A DNA stretch of 64,000 nucleotides from Nitrincola lacisaponensis. Its GTDB lineage: Bacteria; Pseudomonadota; Gammaproteobacteria; Pseudomonadales; Balneatricaceae. The DNA lies in NCBI RefSeq assembly GCF_000691225.1, contig NZ_JMSZ01000016.1:620001-684000 (forward strand). Direction: 5' to 3'. The translations under genes were made by a program, and so were the position numbers. Shown here in pieces: positions 46,448 through 55,730 of this stretch. The notes under the pieces were generated by a model that was given only the letters and a program-made list of their open reading frames with translations, searched no databases and was not told the DNA's origin. The stretch's first letter is position 1. Each line of letters opens with the position of its first letter.

Positions 46448-47794
46448 TCAGCTCCGTGCCGCCTTCAGGGTATCTGCAATCAGGAACGCCAGTTCCAGTG
46501 ATTGGTCCGCATTCAGGCGTGGATCGCAATGGGTGTGGTAACGATCCGCCAGCCCCTCTTCCGTGATCTGAAACGCACCGCCGATACACTCGGTGACATG
46601 ATCACCGGTCATTTCGAAATGCACCCCACCTGCATGGGTGCCTTCTGCACGATGGACCTCGAAGAAACCTTTCATTTCCTTAAGGATCGCTTCCACACTG
46701 CGGGTTTTATAGCCGCTGGAGGCTTTCATGATATTGCCATGCATGGGGTCAGAGCTCCATACCACCGGGTGGCCAGATGCTTTGACTTCCCGGACGATCG
46801 GCGGCAGCAGCTCGGTCACCCGGTCTGCACCCATGCGGGCTATCAGCGTAATCCGGCCTGGAACACGCCCCGGATTGAGCAGGTCCAGCAGGCGCAACAG
46901 ATCCGGCAGTTGAGTGCTAGGGCCGATCTTGATGCCGACAGGGTTGTGTACGCCACGTAAAAACTCGACATGGGCATGATCAGGCTGGCGTGTGCGATCA
47001 CCGATCCAGAGCATGTGTGCTGAACAGTCGTACCAGTCACCCGTCAGGCTGTCCTGACGTGTCAGTGCCTGTTCATAGTTCAGCAGCAAGGCTTCGTGGG
47101 ATGTATAGAGCGACGTTTCGTGCAGCTGAGGCGTATTCTGTGAGTTGATGCCGCAGGCTTCCATGAACGCCAGCGTTTGAGTGATCTGTTCTGCCAGGTG
47201 CTGATACTTTTCACCCTGAGGGCTTTTATCCACGAATCCCTGGTTCCAGCGGTGGACCTGATGCAAGTCAGCGAAGCCGCCGCTGGCAAAAGCACGCAGC
47301 AGGTTCAGCGTGGCAGATGACTGGTGGTAGGCGGCAATCATGCGCTGTGGATCGGGTTGGCGTGCCTCGGCATTGAAGGCGATGTCATTAATGATGTCAC
47401 CGCGGTAGCTTGGCAGTTCAACACCCTCCATGACCTCTGTGCCGGCCGAGCGGGGCTTGGCGAACTGCCCGGCGATGCGGCCAATTTTGACCACCGGACT
47501 GCTGCCGGCAAAGGTCATCACCACTGCCATCTGCAGCAGCACCTGAAAAGTGTTACGGATTTTGTTGGCACTGAATTCGGCAAAGCTTTCAGCACAATCG
47601 CCGCCTTGCAGCAAAAAGGCTTCACCGGCTGATACCTTGGCCAGTGATCGGGTCAGTGATCGTATTTCGCCTGCAAACACCAGTGGAGGAAGGGCGCTGA
47701 GTTGCTTCTCCGCGTCTGCCAGCTGTGCCGGGTCAGGGTACACCGGCTGTTGCACAATGGGTTTGTTTCTCCAGCTATCGGGGCTCCAGTTTTC
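46448..47794 (-). CDS. Class II 3-deoxy-7-phosphoheptulonate (DAHP) synthase
   Basis: A 448-residue plant-type/class II DAHP synthase: [20 protein letters not shown] at the start, [45 protein letters not shown], and the metal-site segments SSDPMHGNI and GGVHFEMTG. It condenses PEP and erythrose-4-phosphate in the first shikimate step. Class II enzymes are not fed-back like AroF/G/H and sometimes serve secondary metabolism, but this may be the housekeeping one. The ATG at 47794 follows AGAGAG. Confidence 0.94.
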   Translation of the reverse strand, partial: ENWSPDSWRNKPIVQQPVYPDPAQLADAEKQLSALPPLVFAGEIRSLTRSLAKVSAGEAFLLQGGDCAESFAEFSANKIRNTFQVLLQMAVVMTFAGSSPVVKIGRIAGQFAKPRSAGTEVMEGVELPSYRGDIINDIAFNAEARQPDPQRMIAAYHQSSATLNLLRAFASGGFADLHQVHRWNQGFVDKSPQGEKYQHLAEQITQTLAFMEACGINSQNTPQLHETSLYTSHEALLLNYEQALTRQDSLTGDWYDCSAHMLWIGDRTRQPDHAHVEFLRGVHNPVGIKIGPSTQLPDLLRLLDLLNPGRVPGRITLIARMGADRVTELLPPIVREVKASGHPVVWSSDPMHGNIMKASSGYKTRSVEAILKEMKGFFEVHRAEGTHAGGVHFEMTGDHVTECIGGAFQITEEGLADRYHTHCDPRLNADQSLELAFLIADTLKAARS

Positions 47795-47895
47795 CATAAA
47801 CTCTCTTCTGTGCTGAGTGACGCCTGAACATGCAGGCCATGCTTCTGTCAAAAATGAATCAAAGAGTTTAAGGTTTTGGCGCGGAGAAACAAGCT

Positions 47896-48810
47896 TCAGG
47901 CGGTTTTAATTCCTGTCAGATTGCGAAAGGTGATTTCGCGTGCGGTATTGAGAAAATCTACAATAAACTCAGCCTCAGCCTGTTCGCTGCGGACGGCTGC
48001 ATAGAGGGTGCACCAGAGGCCCTTTTCACCCATGGGGCGAGCGGCGATATAGCCATTTTCCAGATATTCATGAATCGCCCAGTTGGGCAGTGCTGAAACG
48101 CCGCGCCCACTGGCAACCAGTTGCAAGATCATCACGGTGAGTTCTGAGGTGCGAGTCTGTGCGGGCTCCTGGCCTGCGGGGTCAAGAAAGCGGGTGAATA
48201 CATCCAGGCGGCCATGATCGATGGGGTAGGTGATCAGGGTTTCCTGTGCCAGATCTTCCGGCTGAATCTGCTTTTTGCGGGTCAGTGGGTGGTGTTTGCT
48301 CATGGCCAGCACCGACTCATAACTGAACAGGGGTAAATAGCTAATACCGTTACGAGGCTCTGGGTCAGAGGTAACCACCAGATCCAGGTCTCCGCGTACC
48401 AGGGCTGGCAAGGGCAGGAAACTGAAGCCGGTACTCAGGTCCATTTCCACTTCGGGCCAGTCCTGGCGAAAGTGATCGATGGTTGGCATCAACCAGTCGA
48501 AGCAGCTGTGGCATTCAATGCAGATGTTCAGCCGACCGGTTTCCCCGCCTGCCAGGCGGGCAATATCACGTTCAGCATTGCGAATCATTGGTAATAATTC
48601 GTCAGCCAGCGTCAGCAGTCGTTTGCCCGCGGATGTGAAGGTAATGGGTTTGGTCTTGCGGATAAACAGTGAGCAGTTCAGACGATCTTCCAGATCCTTG
48701 ATCTGATGTGACAAGGCTGATTGGGTCAGGTGAACACGTTCGGCGGCTTCCACCAGACTGCCAGCATCACGAAGTGCGGTAAGGGTTTTTAGATGACGAA
48801 TTTCAACCAT
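47896..48810 (-). CDS. metR: LysR-type regulator MetR
   Basis: A 304-residue LysR regulator beginning [20 protein letters not shown] with [21 protein letters not shown], and the [10 protein letters not shown] segment characteristic of MetR, which binds homocysteine and activates metE/metH-type genes. No met gene is adjacent in this window, so its target is elsewhere or in the divergent gene. No convincing MetR site (TGAA-N5-TTCA) was found upstream. Confidence 0.85.
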   Translation of the reverse strand: MVEIRHLKTLTALRDAGSLVEAAERVHLTQSALSHQIKDLEDRLNCSLFIRKTKPITFTSAGKRLLTLADELLPMIRNAERDIARLAGGETGRLNICIECHSCFDWLMPTIDHFRQDWPEVEMDLSTGFSFLPLPALVRGDLDLVVTSDPEPRNGISYLPLFSYESVLAMSKHHPLTRKKQIQPEDLAQETLITYPIDHGRLDVFTRFLDPAGQEPAQTRTSELTVMILQLVASGRGVSALPNWAIHEYLENGYIAARPMGEKGLWCTLYAAVRSEQAEAEFIVDFLNTAREITFRNLTGIKTA

Positions 48811-48967
48811 GCCCAACTCCACTGCAGGATAGGTCAGTGGTGCAGCGAGTTGCTGCCCCAGGTGACTGATTCAAGAGTATAGCGGTTGAGTCGCGGAAGC
48901 TCTAGCAGATGAAGTCATATCCATGAACAGTGTGTTACATAGGGTTGATAACTGTTCTAATTTAGTC

Positions 48968-49000
48968 TATCTGTATATGTTCTTGTTCATATTACAGATA
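48968..49000. repeat. Large A/T-rich dyad between metR and the PAS-GGDEF-EAL gene
   Basis: TATCTGTATATG (48968-48979) is mirrored by CATATTACAGATA (48988-49000), with one unpaired base and an 8-base centre. It lies in the 282-bp divergent gap, a likely operator or promoter region. Target protein unknown. Confidence 0.45.
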
Positions 49001-49092
49001 GTGGTCCTGCAGCTGTTAAATATAGTTGACTCCAGTGGCGCTATATTAGTATGTTTCGTATGGATATAATTTAATCAAAACGGTGCGTATTA

Positions 49093-51171
49093 GTGTCTTT
49101 AGTCACTGCACGGCAGTACCAGGAAAAAATATTCGAGCTTTTTAACGAAGGCCCGGTTGCACTGTTTATCTGGTCTGTTGTGGATGGCTGGCCTGTCGAG
49201 TTTGTGTCTGACAATGTTTACGAGTTGCTGGGATATTCCGCGCGGGACTTGACGCAGGGGGCGCTGTCTTATGCTGACCTGATCCATCCGGAAGATCTGC
49301 CTCGGGTACGCGCAGAGGTACTGCAGTACTTATCCAGTCAGGCTGAATGTTTTGAGCAGCAGTATCGACTGAGATCAGCATCGGGCGAATATCGATGGAT
49401 TAAAGATTTTACCATGCCGGATTGGAGCGCTCAGGGTGAGCTGCAGCGTATTCGTGGGTATATTTTTGACCAGACGGATGTGCAGGAGGCTGTCGAAACA
49501 CTGCAGCTGGCGGAGCTGGTGAGAGAGCACTCCCGTGAAGCTATTATGATCACCGACCCGAATGGCGTGATCCTGAGCGTGAACCCGACGTTTACACAGG
49601 TAACCGGCTATACGTCTGAAGAAGTACTGGGTGCCAGACCCTCTTTGTTAAGCTCAGGTTATCATGACGCTGATTTTTATCGTGCCATGTGGCAGTGCCT
49701 GAATACGGATGGAAGCTGGCAGGGTGAAATTCTTGATCGTCGTAAAAATGGTGAGGTGTATCCCAAATGGCTCTCCATTCATACCGCCTATGATGCACAG
49801 GGTCAGGTGTTTCGTCGTATTGCAATTTTTTCGGATATCAGTCAGCAGAAACAAAGTGAAGAGCTTATCTGGCGTCAGGCAAATTTTGACACGCTGACTA
49901 ATTTGCCTAACCGGCAACTTCTTACGCTTCGGCTGGAGCAGGAAATCGACAGGCAAAAGCGTAGCAGTCAGGGGTTGGCATTAGTCTTCATGGATCTTGA
50001 TGGCTTCAAGGAAGTGAATGATACGCTCGGGCATCTGGTGGGTGATGAACTGCTGATTGAGGTGGGTAAGCGGCTGGAAAGCCTGTTGCGCACTACCGAT
50101 ATGGTTTCCCGTTTTAGCGGCGATCAGTTTGCCTTGCTTTTGACCGGTCTGGCCGACCAGCGTGCTGTTGAACGCTTGATCATGAAACTACGCAGTGCAT
50201 TCGAAGTTCCGTTCCAGCTCAGTGATGAATTGATCTATACCTCAGTCAGTTTTGGTATTACGTTTAGTCCTGAAGATGGTCAGGATCCCTGGCAGTTACT
50301 GAAAAATGCTGAGCAGGCAATGTTCAGTGCCAAGACAAGTGGACGTGGTCGTTACCAGTTTTTTACCGAAACCATGCAGCTTACCGCTCAGCGGCGCATG
50401 CAGCTTGCCAAGGATTTGCGTCGTGCTCTTCCTGAGCAACAATTGTTCCTGGAATATCAGCCGATTGTGAGCCTCGCAGATGACGAATTAAGTAAGGTTG
50501 AAGCCTTGATTCGCTGGCAGCATCCGGAGTTAGGGTTGATCAGTCCGGCCGAGTTTATACCGGTTGCAGAAGAGATCGGCTTGATTTCCGAGATAGGGGA
50601 CTGGGTATTTCGTACGGCAGTTGCTCAGGTTGAAGCCTGGCAGGAGCTTGTGAATCGTCCTTTTCAAATCAGTATCAATACCTCACCTGTGCAGTATCGT
50701 GATGATGCTCATCGAATCAGGCACTGGTTATCCTATTTGCGTGAGCGCTGTCTCAGTTCGCAGAGTATCTCACTGGAGATTACGGAAGGCATGCTGATGG
50801 AAAATACGGCAGATATCGAGCATTGCCTGCTGTTGATTCGTGATGCGGGTATGGAAGTGGCTCTGGACGATTTTGGTACCGGCTATTCATCCCTGTCTTA
50901 TTTGAAACGTATGGATATTGATTTTCTCAAGATTGATCGTTCCTTTGTGCATAACCTGCAACGTGATTCCGATGATCTGGCTCTCTGTGAAGCAATGATT
51001 GTTATGGCGCATCGTCTGGGAATACGTGTGGTGGCAGAGGGGATTGAGACTGCTGAACAGAAAGCGTTGCTCAAAGCTGCTCAGTGCGATTATGGTCAGG
51101 GATATTATTTTTCACGCCCATTATCTGCTGAGCAGATAGGGGCCTGTCTGCGTCGTCGTAAAATTCACTAG
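49093..51171 (+). CDS. PAS-PAS-GGDEF-EAL protein, probably a c-di-GMP phosphodiesterase
   Basis: A 692-residue cytoplasmic protein with no membrane helix. Two PAS domains (about 10-130 and 140-255; PAC motifs YRWIKDF and GEVYPKWL), then a GGDEF domain whose signature is SGDQF at 342-346, so it is probably unable to make c-di-GMP, and an EAL domain (VEAL at E470, LDDFGTGYSSLSYL, LKIDRSFV, AEGIET) that looks complete. A GTG start at 49093 is inferred from context. Ordinary in motile marine bacteria. A perfect terminator follows. Confidence 0.9.
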   Translation: MSLVTARQYQEKIFELFNEGPVALFIWSVVDGWPVEFVSDNVYELLGYSARDLTQGALSYADLIHPEDLPRVRAEVLQYLSSQAECFEQQYRLRSASGEYRWIKDFTMPDWSAQGELQRIRGYIFDQTDVQEAVETLQLAELVREHSREAIMITDPNGVILSVNPTFTQVTGYTSEEVLGARPSLLSSGYHDADFYRAMWQCLNTDGSWQGEILDRRKNGEVYPKWLSIHTAYDAQGQVFRRIAIFSDISQQKQSEELIWRQANFDTLTNLPNRQLLTLRLEQEIDRQKRSSQGLALVFMDLDGFKEVNDTLGHLVGDELLIEVGKRLESLLRTTDMVSRFSGDQFALLLTGLADQRAVERLIMKLRSAFEVPFQLSDELIYTSVSFGITFSPEDGQDPWQLLKNAEQAMFSAKTSGRGRYQFFTETMQLTAQRRMQLAKDLRRALPEQQLFLEYQPIVSLADDELSKVEALIRWQHPELGLISPAEFIPVAEEIGLISEIGDWVFRTAVAQVEAWQELVNRPFQISINTSPVQYRDDAHRIRHWLSYLRERCLSSQSISLEITEGMLMENTADIEHCLLLIRDAGMEVALDDFGTGYSSLSYLKRMDIDFLKIDRSFVHNLQRDSDDLALCEAMIVMAHRLGIRVVAEGIETAEQKALLKAAQCDYGQGYYFSRPLSAEQIGACLRRRKIH

Positions 51172-51195
51172 TGATTGCAGTGGTGTCGGAACAGA

Positions 51196-51230
51196 GGTGG
51201 TTTTACGCAGGTAAAACCACCCGGTTTCTT
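51196..51230. terminator. Bidirectional terminator between the PAS-GGDEF-EAL gene and argF
   Basis: GGTGGTTTTAC (51196-51206) pairs perfectly with GTAAAACCACC (51211-51221) across GCAG. The plus-strand tail GGTTTCTTT is T-rich. The hairpin sits between two convergent genes. Confidence 0.8.
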
Positions 51231-52150
51231 TAAGATTGAAGCAGATCTTGCAATAAAAACTCAATCAGGGCTTTCTGTGCATGCAGGCGATTTTCCGCTT
51301 CGGGAAATGCCACACAGCGAGGGTCTTCCATCATGGATGCGCTGACTTCTTCACCGCGGTGTGCGGGTAGACAGTGCATGAACAGTGCATCCTTGTCTGC
51401 CAGATCCATGAGTTCCGGATTGACCTGATAGCCTCTGAATTCACGCATCCGCTGGCGCTGCTCATCTTCCTGGCCCATGGAAGCCCAGACATCTGTGACG
51501 ACCAGGCTGGCGCCCGCAACGGCGTCTTCAGGTGCTTCCATAACGCTGACACGGTCAGCATTACGTTGTACCAGCTCAGCATTGGGTTCAAAGCCTTCAG
51601 GGCAGGCGATGTTTAACTTGAAGTCAAACTGGCGTGCTGCATTGATGTAGGAGTGACACATATTGTTGCCATCACCGATCCAGGCCACGGTACTGCCACG
51701 AATATCACCACGCAACTCATGAAATGTTTGCATGTCTGCCAATAACTGGCAGGGGTGAAAATCATCGGTCAGGGCATTGATAACCGGTACGCTGGAATGT
51801 GCCGCAAACTGGGTCACCAGGTCATGGCTGAAGGTCCGGATCATGACAATGTCGACCATGGATGAAATAACCCGTGCACTGTCTTCGACAGGCTCACCTC
51901 GGCCCAACTGGGTGTCGCGCGGTGACAGAAACATGGCGTGACCGCCAAACTGCGCCATACCGGCTTCAAACGAAACCCGGGTTCGTGTAGAGGCTTTTTC
52001 AAAGATCATTGCCATTACACGGTTTTTCAAAGGTTCGTAAATAACCCCTTGATTGCGCATCTGTTTCAGTTCTATAGCCCGGTGAATCAGGTGTTTCAGT
52101 TCATCGGGTGTCAGATCCAGCAGTGTCAGAAAATGTCGGGTACTCATCAT
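51230..52150 (-). CDS. argF: Ornithine carbamoyltransferase ArgF
   Basis: A 306-residue OTCase that makes citrulline from ornithine and carbamoyl phosphate. The carbamoyl-phosphate motif STRTRVSFE, the ornithine loop [10 protein letters not shown] and [14 protein letters not shown] are present. It begins [13 protein letters not shown]; either Met may be used. It lies 57 bp downstream of argD in the same direction; a GC palindrome precedes its start and no clear ribosome site is visible. Confidence 0.96.
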   Translation of the reverse strand: MMSTRHFLTLLDLTPDELKHLIHRAIELKQMRNQGVIYEPLKNRVMAMIFEKASTRTRVSFEAGMAQFGGHAMFLSPRDTQLGRGEPVEDSARVISSMVDIVMIRTFSHDLVTQFAAHSSVPVINALTDDFHPCQLLADMQTFHELRGDIRGSTVAWIGDGNNMCHSYINAARQFDFKLNIACPEGFEPNAELVQRNADRVSVMEAPEDAVAGASLVVTDVWASMGQEDEQRQRMREFRGYQVNPELMDLADKDALFMHCLPAHRGEEVSASMMEDPRCVAFPEAENRLHAQKALIEFLLQDLLQS

Positions 52151-52158
52151 GTATTCAA

Positions 52159-52173
52159 GGCAGCCAGGCTGCC
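52159..52173. repeat. GC palindrome before argF
   Basis: GGCAGCC-A-GGCTGCC is a perfect 7-bp palindrome nine bases before the argF start, and closely resembles the hairpin GGCAGC-CAGA-GCTGCC upstream of argD. It may be a leader hairpin affecting translation of argF. Confidence 0.5.
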
Positions 52174-52207
52174 GCTTCCTGAGTCGGTTTTAGTTAGAAT
52201 AAGGCAA

Positions 52208-53401
52208 TCAGTCGGTCGTCTCTTCACCGGCATAGACGCGGATCAGGCTGGATACAGTATTGACCAGCAGATCGGCTTCGCTTTGATTCATGATCAGTGG
52301 TGGCAACAAGCGGACGACGCGGCCGCCTCCAGTGATATTCAGCAGCACGCCCTTCACCTTGGCCAGCACCGCCAGCTCTGTACCGGCATCGGTGAGCTCG
52401 ATACCGATCATCAGGCCTTTGCCGCGAATTTCCTTGATGTAGGGCTTGTCTGCCAACTGGATATGAAAACTGTCCAGAATATACTGACCCAGTGATGCCG
52501 CATGCTGGCAGAGGTTATCTTTCTCAATGGTATCCACAACGGCCAGTGCGGTTGCACAGGCAAGCGGGTTGCCGCCATAGGTGGTGCCATGTGTACCTGG
52601 GCCAAAAATCTCAGCCGCTTTGCCGCGCGCCAGACAGGCACCAATCGGGAAACCGTTGCCGAGGCCTTTGGCTGTGGTGACCACATCAGGCATGATCTGG
52701 GTGTGCTGGTAGGCAAAATAGCGTCCGGTCCGGCCATTACCTGTCTGGACTTCATCCAGCATCAGCAGCAGGTCGTGAGCATCGCACAGCTCGCGCAGAC
52801 CTTCCAGGTAGCTGTTATCGGGTACATGGATACCACCTTCACCCTGAATCGGTTCGACCAGAATGGCTACAACATCACTGTTGTTACGCAGAATCTGCTG
52901 TACTGCTTCCAGATTATTAAAGGGTGCACGGATAAATCCACTGACCAGCGGCTCAAAGCCAGCCTGAGTAGCCCGGTTACCTGTCGCACTCAATGTTGCC
53001 AGGGTGCGTCCGTGAAAGGAGTTTTCCATCACGATAATGGCAGGTTTGTCGATGTTACGGCTGTGACCATAACGACGTGCGATTTTAATCGCCGCTTCAT
53101 TGGCCTCAGCGCCCGAGTTGCCAAAGAAGACATTATCCATACCGGAAATGCGTGTCAGCTTCTCAGCCAGTTGCTGCTGCAGGGGAATCGTATAAAGGTT
53201 GGAGCAGTGAATCAGTTTGCCCGCCTGCTGACAGATAGCCTCGGTTACAGCCGGATGTGCATGGCCAAGCCCGGTGACGGCAATGCCGCTCAGAGCATCC
53301 AGATACTTGTGACCGTCTGTATCATAAATCCACGCGCCCTGGCCGTAATCAAACGCGACTGACAGACGATTATAGGTATTCATCAGAGGTTGTATGGCCA
53401 T
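52208..53401 (-). CDS. argD: Acetylornithine aminotransferase ArgD
   Basis: A 397-residue class III PLP aminotransferase. Visible: FGNSGAEANEAAIKIAR, SFHGRTLATL, LMLDEVQTGNGRTG and the PLP-lysine segment TTAKGLGNGFPIGA. Converts N-acetylglutamate semialdehyde to N-acetylornithine. Placement upstream of argF supports argD rather than astC or another ornithine transaminase. A strong GGGAGAG ribosome site and a sigma70 promoter are visible. Confidence 0.92.
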   Translation of the reverse strand: MAIQPLMNTYNRLSVAFDYGQGAWIYDTDGHKYLDALSGIAVTGLGHAHPAVTEAICQQAGKLIHCSNLYTIPLQQQLAEKLTRISGMDNVFFGNSGAEANEAAIKIARRYGHSRNIDKPAIIVMENSFHGRTLATLSATGNRATQAGFEPLVSGFIRAPFNNLEAVQQILRNNSDVVAILVEPIQGEGGIHVPDNSYLEGLRELCDAHDLLLMLDEVQTGNGRTGRYFAYQHTQIMPDVVTTAKGLGNGFPIGACLARGKAAEIFGPGTHGTTYGGNPLACATALAVVDTIEKDNLCQHAASLGQYILDSFHIQLADKPYIKEIRGKGLMIGIELTDAGTELAVLAKVKGVLLNITGGGRVVRLLPPLIMNQSEADLLVNTVSSLIRVYAGEETTD

Positions 53402-53423
53402 TCAGCTTCTCTCCCTACAACGC

Positions 53424-53444
53424 AAAAAGGCAGCCAGAGCTGCC
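53424..53444 (-). terminator. Terminator-like hairpin in the argD leader
   Basis: Minus strand: GGCAGC-TCTG-GCTGCC followed by TTTTT, ending 23 bases before the argD start. The predicted transcript start lies only about five bases upstream, so it would be the 5'-terminal hairpin of the argD mRNA: an early terminator, a pause, or a stabiliser. Confidence 0.6.
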
Positions 53445-53455
53445 AAAAAACAGCC

Positions 53456-53484
53456 ATTTTAGGCTGAAGTGTTGCATTTGGCAA
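53456..53484 (-). promoter_or_regulatory. argD sigma70 promoter
   Basis: Minus strand: -35 TTGCCA (53484-53479), 17-base spacer, -10 TAAAAT (53461-53456). The best promoter match in the argD-grxD divergent gap on this strand. Confidence 0.65.
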
Positions 53485-53536
53485 TTGACTTTGCAGCTAT
53501 AAAGGCAAGTTATCCTGCGGATAACCGGTGTTGTCA

Positions 53537-53564
53537 TTGAAATTTGTGCTTGAGGCCTTATTAT
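53537..53564 (+). promoter_or_regulatory. grxD sigma70 promoter
   Basis: -35 TTGAAA (53537-53542), 16-base spacer, -10 TATTAT (53559-53564), 38 bp upstream of the grxD start. Confidence 0.55.
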
Positions 53565-53602
53565 GAACAAACTAACCGTCATACAGATTTATAGGTGCTT
53601 CA

Positions 53603-53941
53603 ATGAGTGTTGTAGATGTGATCAAAGAGCAGATTGAATCCAACGCAATTCTGCTTTACATGAAAGGTACACCGCGTTTTCCTCAGTGTGGCTTTTCTGC
53701 CCGTGCCACTGAAGCACTGATGGCGTGTGGTGAGCGTTTTGCATTTGTGAATATTCTGGAGCATCCGGATATTCGTGCCGAGCTGCCAAAGTATGCTAAC
53801 TGGCCGACGTTTCCACAGTTGTGGATCAATGGTGAGCTGGTCGGTGGTTGCGATATCATTTGTGAAATGGCTGCCACCGGTGAGCTGGAGACAATGGTTA
53901 AAGCCGCCGCTGTCAATCAGGATGAAGCTCCGCAAGCCTGA
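53603..53941 (+). CDS. grxD: Monothiol glutaredoxin GrxD (Grx4)
   Basis: A 112-residue CGFS glutaredoxin: MKGTPRFPQCGFSARATEAL, then WPTFPQLWINGELVGGCDII. It binds a [2Fe-2S] cluster with glutathione and delivers it to apoproteins, with BolA partners. It diverges from argD and converges on rnt; the same neighbourhood occurs in pseudomonads. Confidence 0.96.
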   Translation: MSVVDVIKEQIESNAILLYMKGTPRFPQCGFSARATEALMACGERFAFVNILEHPDIRAELPKYANWPTFPQLWINGELVGGCDIICEMAATGELETMVKAAAVNQDEAPQA

Positions 53942-53956
53942 TCTAAACGTCTCTTG

Positions 53957-53990
53957 AAACCCCTGTAACCTTTTGGCTCAGGGGTTTTGC
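53957..53990. terminator. Terminator between grxD and rnt
   Basis: AAACCCCTG (53957-53965) pairs with CAGGGGTTT (53979-53987), 9 bp with a 13-base loop, followed by TTGC. Positioned between two convergent stops. Confidence 0.7.
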
Positions 53991-53992
53991 GA

Positions 53993-54637
53993 TTAGCGGG
54001 TCTGTAACACCAGATCCCAGCCGCCCATATCTTTCCAGCGATTCACAATCATGCAGAACAGCTCGGCAGTTTTTTCCGTGTCGTAGACTGCAGAGTGAGC
54101 ACTGCGATTATCAAACTCGATACCTGCGACTTCACAGGCTTTTGCCAGTACCGTCTGACCGCATGCCAGGCCTGCCAGTGTTGCTGTGTCAAAGGTTGAA
54201 AACGGGTGAAAAGGGTTGCGCTTTATATTCTGACGTTCGGCGGCTGCATTCACAAAGCCGTGATCAAACGTGGCATTATGGCCGACCAAAATAGCGCGTT
54301 TGCATCCCTGCGCCTTGATCGCCTTGCGAATCGGCTTGAAGATTGCTTCCAGGGCTTCGGCTTCAGATATCGCTTGGCGTTCAGGATTCCAGGGGTCTAT
54401 ACCGGTAAAGGCCAGTGCCGATTGTTCCAGATTGGCCCCTTCAAAGGGAATGACATTGGCGCTGTAGGTGTGTTCTGGAATCAAATAGCCATTTTCATCC
54501 ATGCTCAGGGTGACGGCGGCGATTTCCAGCAATGCGTCTGTCCGGGCATTAAAACCTGCCGTTTCCACATCGATGACGACCGGGAGATAGCCGCGGAAGC
54601 GGTCGGCCATCAGGCTCTTGTCAGTTGGCGGGTTCAA
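53993..54637 (-). CDS. rnt: Ribonuclease T
   Basis: A 214-residue DEDD exonuclease that trims tRNA and other stable RNA 3' ends. ExoI ([20 protein letters not shown]), ExoII ([11 protein letters not shown]) and ExoIII ([14 protein letters not shown]) are intact, with catalytic D, E, D, D and H visible. A TTG start at 54637 has AAGGAT seven bases upstream; the ATG at codon 10 is an alternative. Confidence 0.95.
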   Translation of the reverse strand: MNPPTDKSLMADRFRGYLPVVIDVETAGFNARTDALLEIAAVTLSMDENGYLIPEHTYSANVIPFEGANLEQSALAFTGIDPWNPERQAISEAEALEAIFKPIRKAIKAQGCKRAILVGHNATFDHGFVNAAAERQNIKRNPFHPFSTFDTATLAGLACGQTVLAKACEVAGIEFDNRSAHSAVYDTEKTAELFCMIVNRWKDMGGWDLVLQTR

Positions 54638-54710
54638 AGAATATCCTTAAATGCTGTCGGGTTGATGTTAGACTATTCTATCAGTCACGCGTTGTTGAGT
54701 GAAATCCGGG

Positions 54711-54737
54711 TAAAGTTCTCGATTAGATGGCCGATAA
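54711..54737 (+). promoter_or_regulatory. Sigma28 (FliA) promoter of motY
   Basis: TAAAGTTC (54711-54718), an 11-base spacer and GCCGATAA (54730-54737) match the FliA consensus TAAAGTTT-N11-GCCGATAA at 15 of 16 positions. It ends 34 bp upstream of motY. Confidence 0.92.
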
Positions 54738-54771
54738 CTGAATCAGTTTCTATATTTTTCTTCAAAGGGTT

Positions 54772-55632
54772 ATGCGCTGTATGCTTGGCCGGGCACTTAT
54801 CCTGATACTGCTGTTAATACCCGCGCAGGTGCTGCAGGCAGTTACCTTTCGTGCCCCTGTGGATGCTGTGCACTGGCAGATTGAAGCCTCTCCGTTTATG
54901 TGTCGTCTGATTCAGCCTATACCAGCGTTTGGTGATGCAGTATTTGAGCAGGAAGCAGGCGAGCCAGTGCAATTTAACCTGTTGCCGGCACAGACGCAGC
55001 AGTTAAGTGGGCGGGTGCGACTGGTCGCTGAAGCAGCACCCTGGTCTCCGGGCGCCGCACCACGGCGCATTGCTGATATTGAAGCCCAACAGGGACGGGT
55101 TCAGGTGCGTGGTGATTCGGCAATTAATATGCTGGCTGCACTGCATCAAGGCATGATGCCGACTTTCAGTGCTGATCGCTGGTATGGTACGCGCGAGTCG
55201 GTCACAGTAGGTATCATGGCCGTCAATTTCCAGACTGCCTATCAGGATTACATGGATTGTCTGACCCAACTGTTGCCGGTTAACTACCGTCAGATTGCTC
55301 GTACCGCTGTCCTCTTTCCAACCGCTGAACACCAGCTCTCGGATGCCACCCGCGCCCGACTGGATCTGGTGGCTCAATACGTGCTCACGGATGATTCCGT
55401 GCAGCAGATTTTTGTCGATGGTCATACCGATAACGATGGCCGCCGTTTGCTGCTGCGTGACCTGTCGATGCGACGTGCTGAAGAGGTGACGCGTTATCTG
55501 GTGTCTCGTGGTGTGGATGAATCGATGATTGTGACCCGCTTCCACGGTGATCGCTACCCCGTCGTTGAAAACGATACGCCGGAAAACCGTCAGCGTAATC
55601 GTCGTGTCACCATTCGCCTGGAGCGCGACTAG
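54772..55632 (+). CDS. motY: Sodium-driven flagellar motor protein MotY
   Basis: A 286-residue secreted protein. Signal peptide at 1-23 (LILILLLIPAQVLQA). The N-terminal MotY domain (VTFRAPVDAVHWQIEASPFM) anchors to the basal-body ring; the C-terminal OmpA-like peptidoglycan-binding domain has VDGHTDNDGRRLLLRDLSMR and RRVTIRLERD. MotY forms the T ring with MotX around Na+ motors. It has its own sigma28 promoter and lies apart from other flagellar genes in this window. Confidence 0.93.
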   Translation: MRCMLGRALILILLLIPAQVLQAVTFRAPVDAVHWQIEASPFMCRLIQPIPAFGDAVFEQEAGEPVQFNLLPAQTQQLSGRVRLVAEAAPWSPGAAPRRIADIEAQQGRVQVRGDSAINMLAALHQGMMPTFSADRWYGTRESVTVGIMAVNFQTAYQDYMDCLTQLLPVNYRQIARTAVLFPTAEHQLSDATRARLDLVAQYVLTDDSVQQIFVDGHTDNDGRRLLLRDLSMRRAEEVTRYLVSRGVDESMIVTRFHGDRYPVVENDTPENRQRNRRVTIRLERD

Positions 55633-55730
55633 GCAGGAATTTTGGCAATCTGTTATGATGTGCCTTTGTGTTTATTAGTCGCTGTACTCCGGTCCAGACA
55701 GCTGGAGTTCGTTTAATCGGGAGCATCAAT

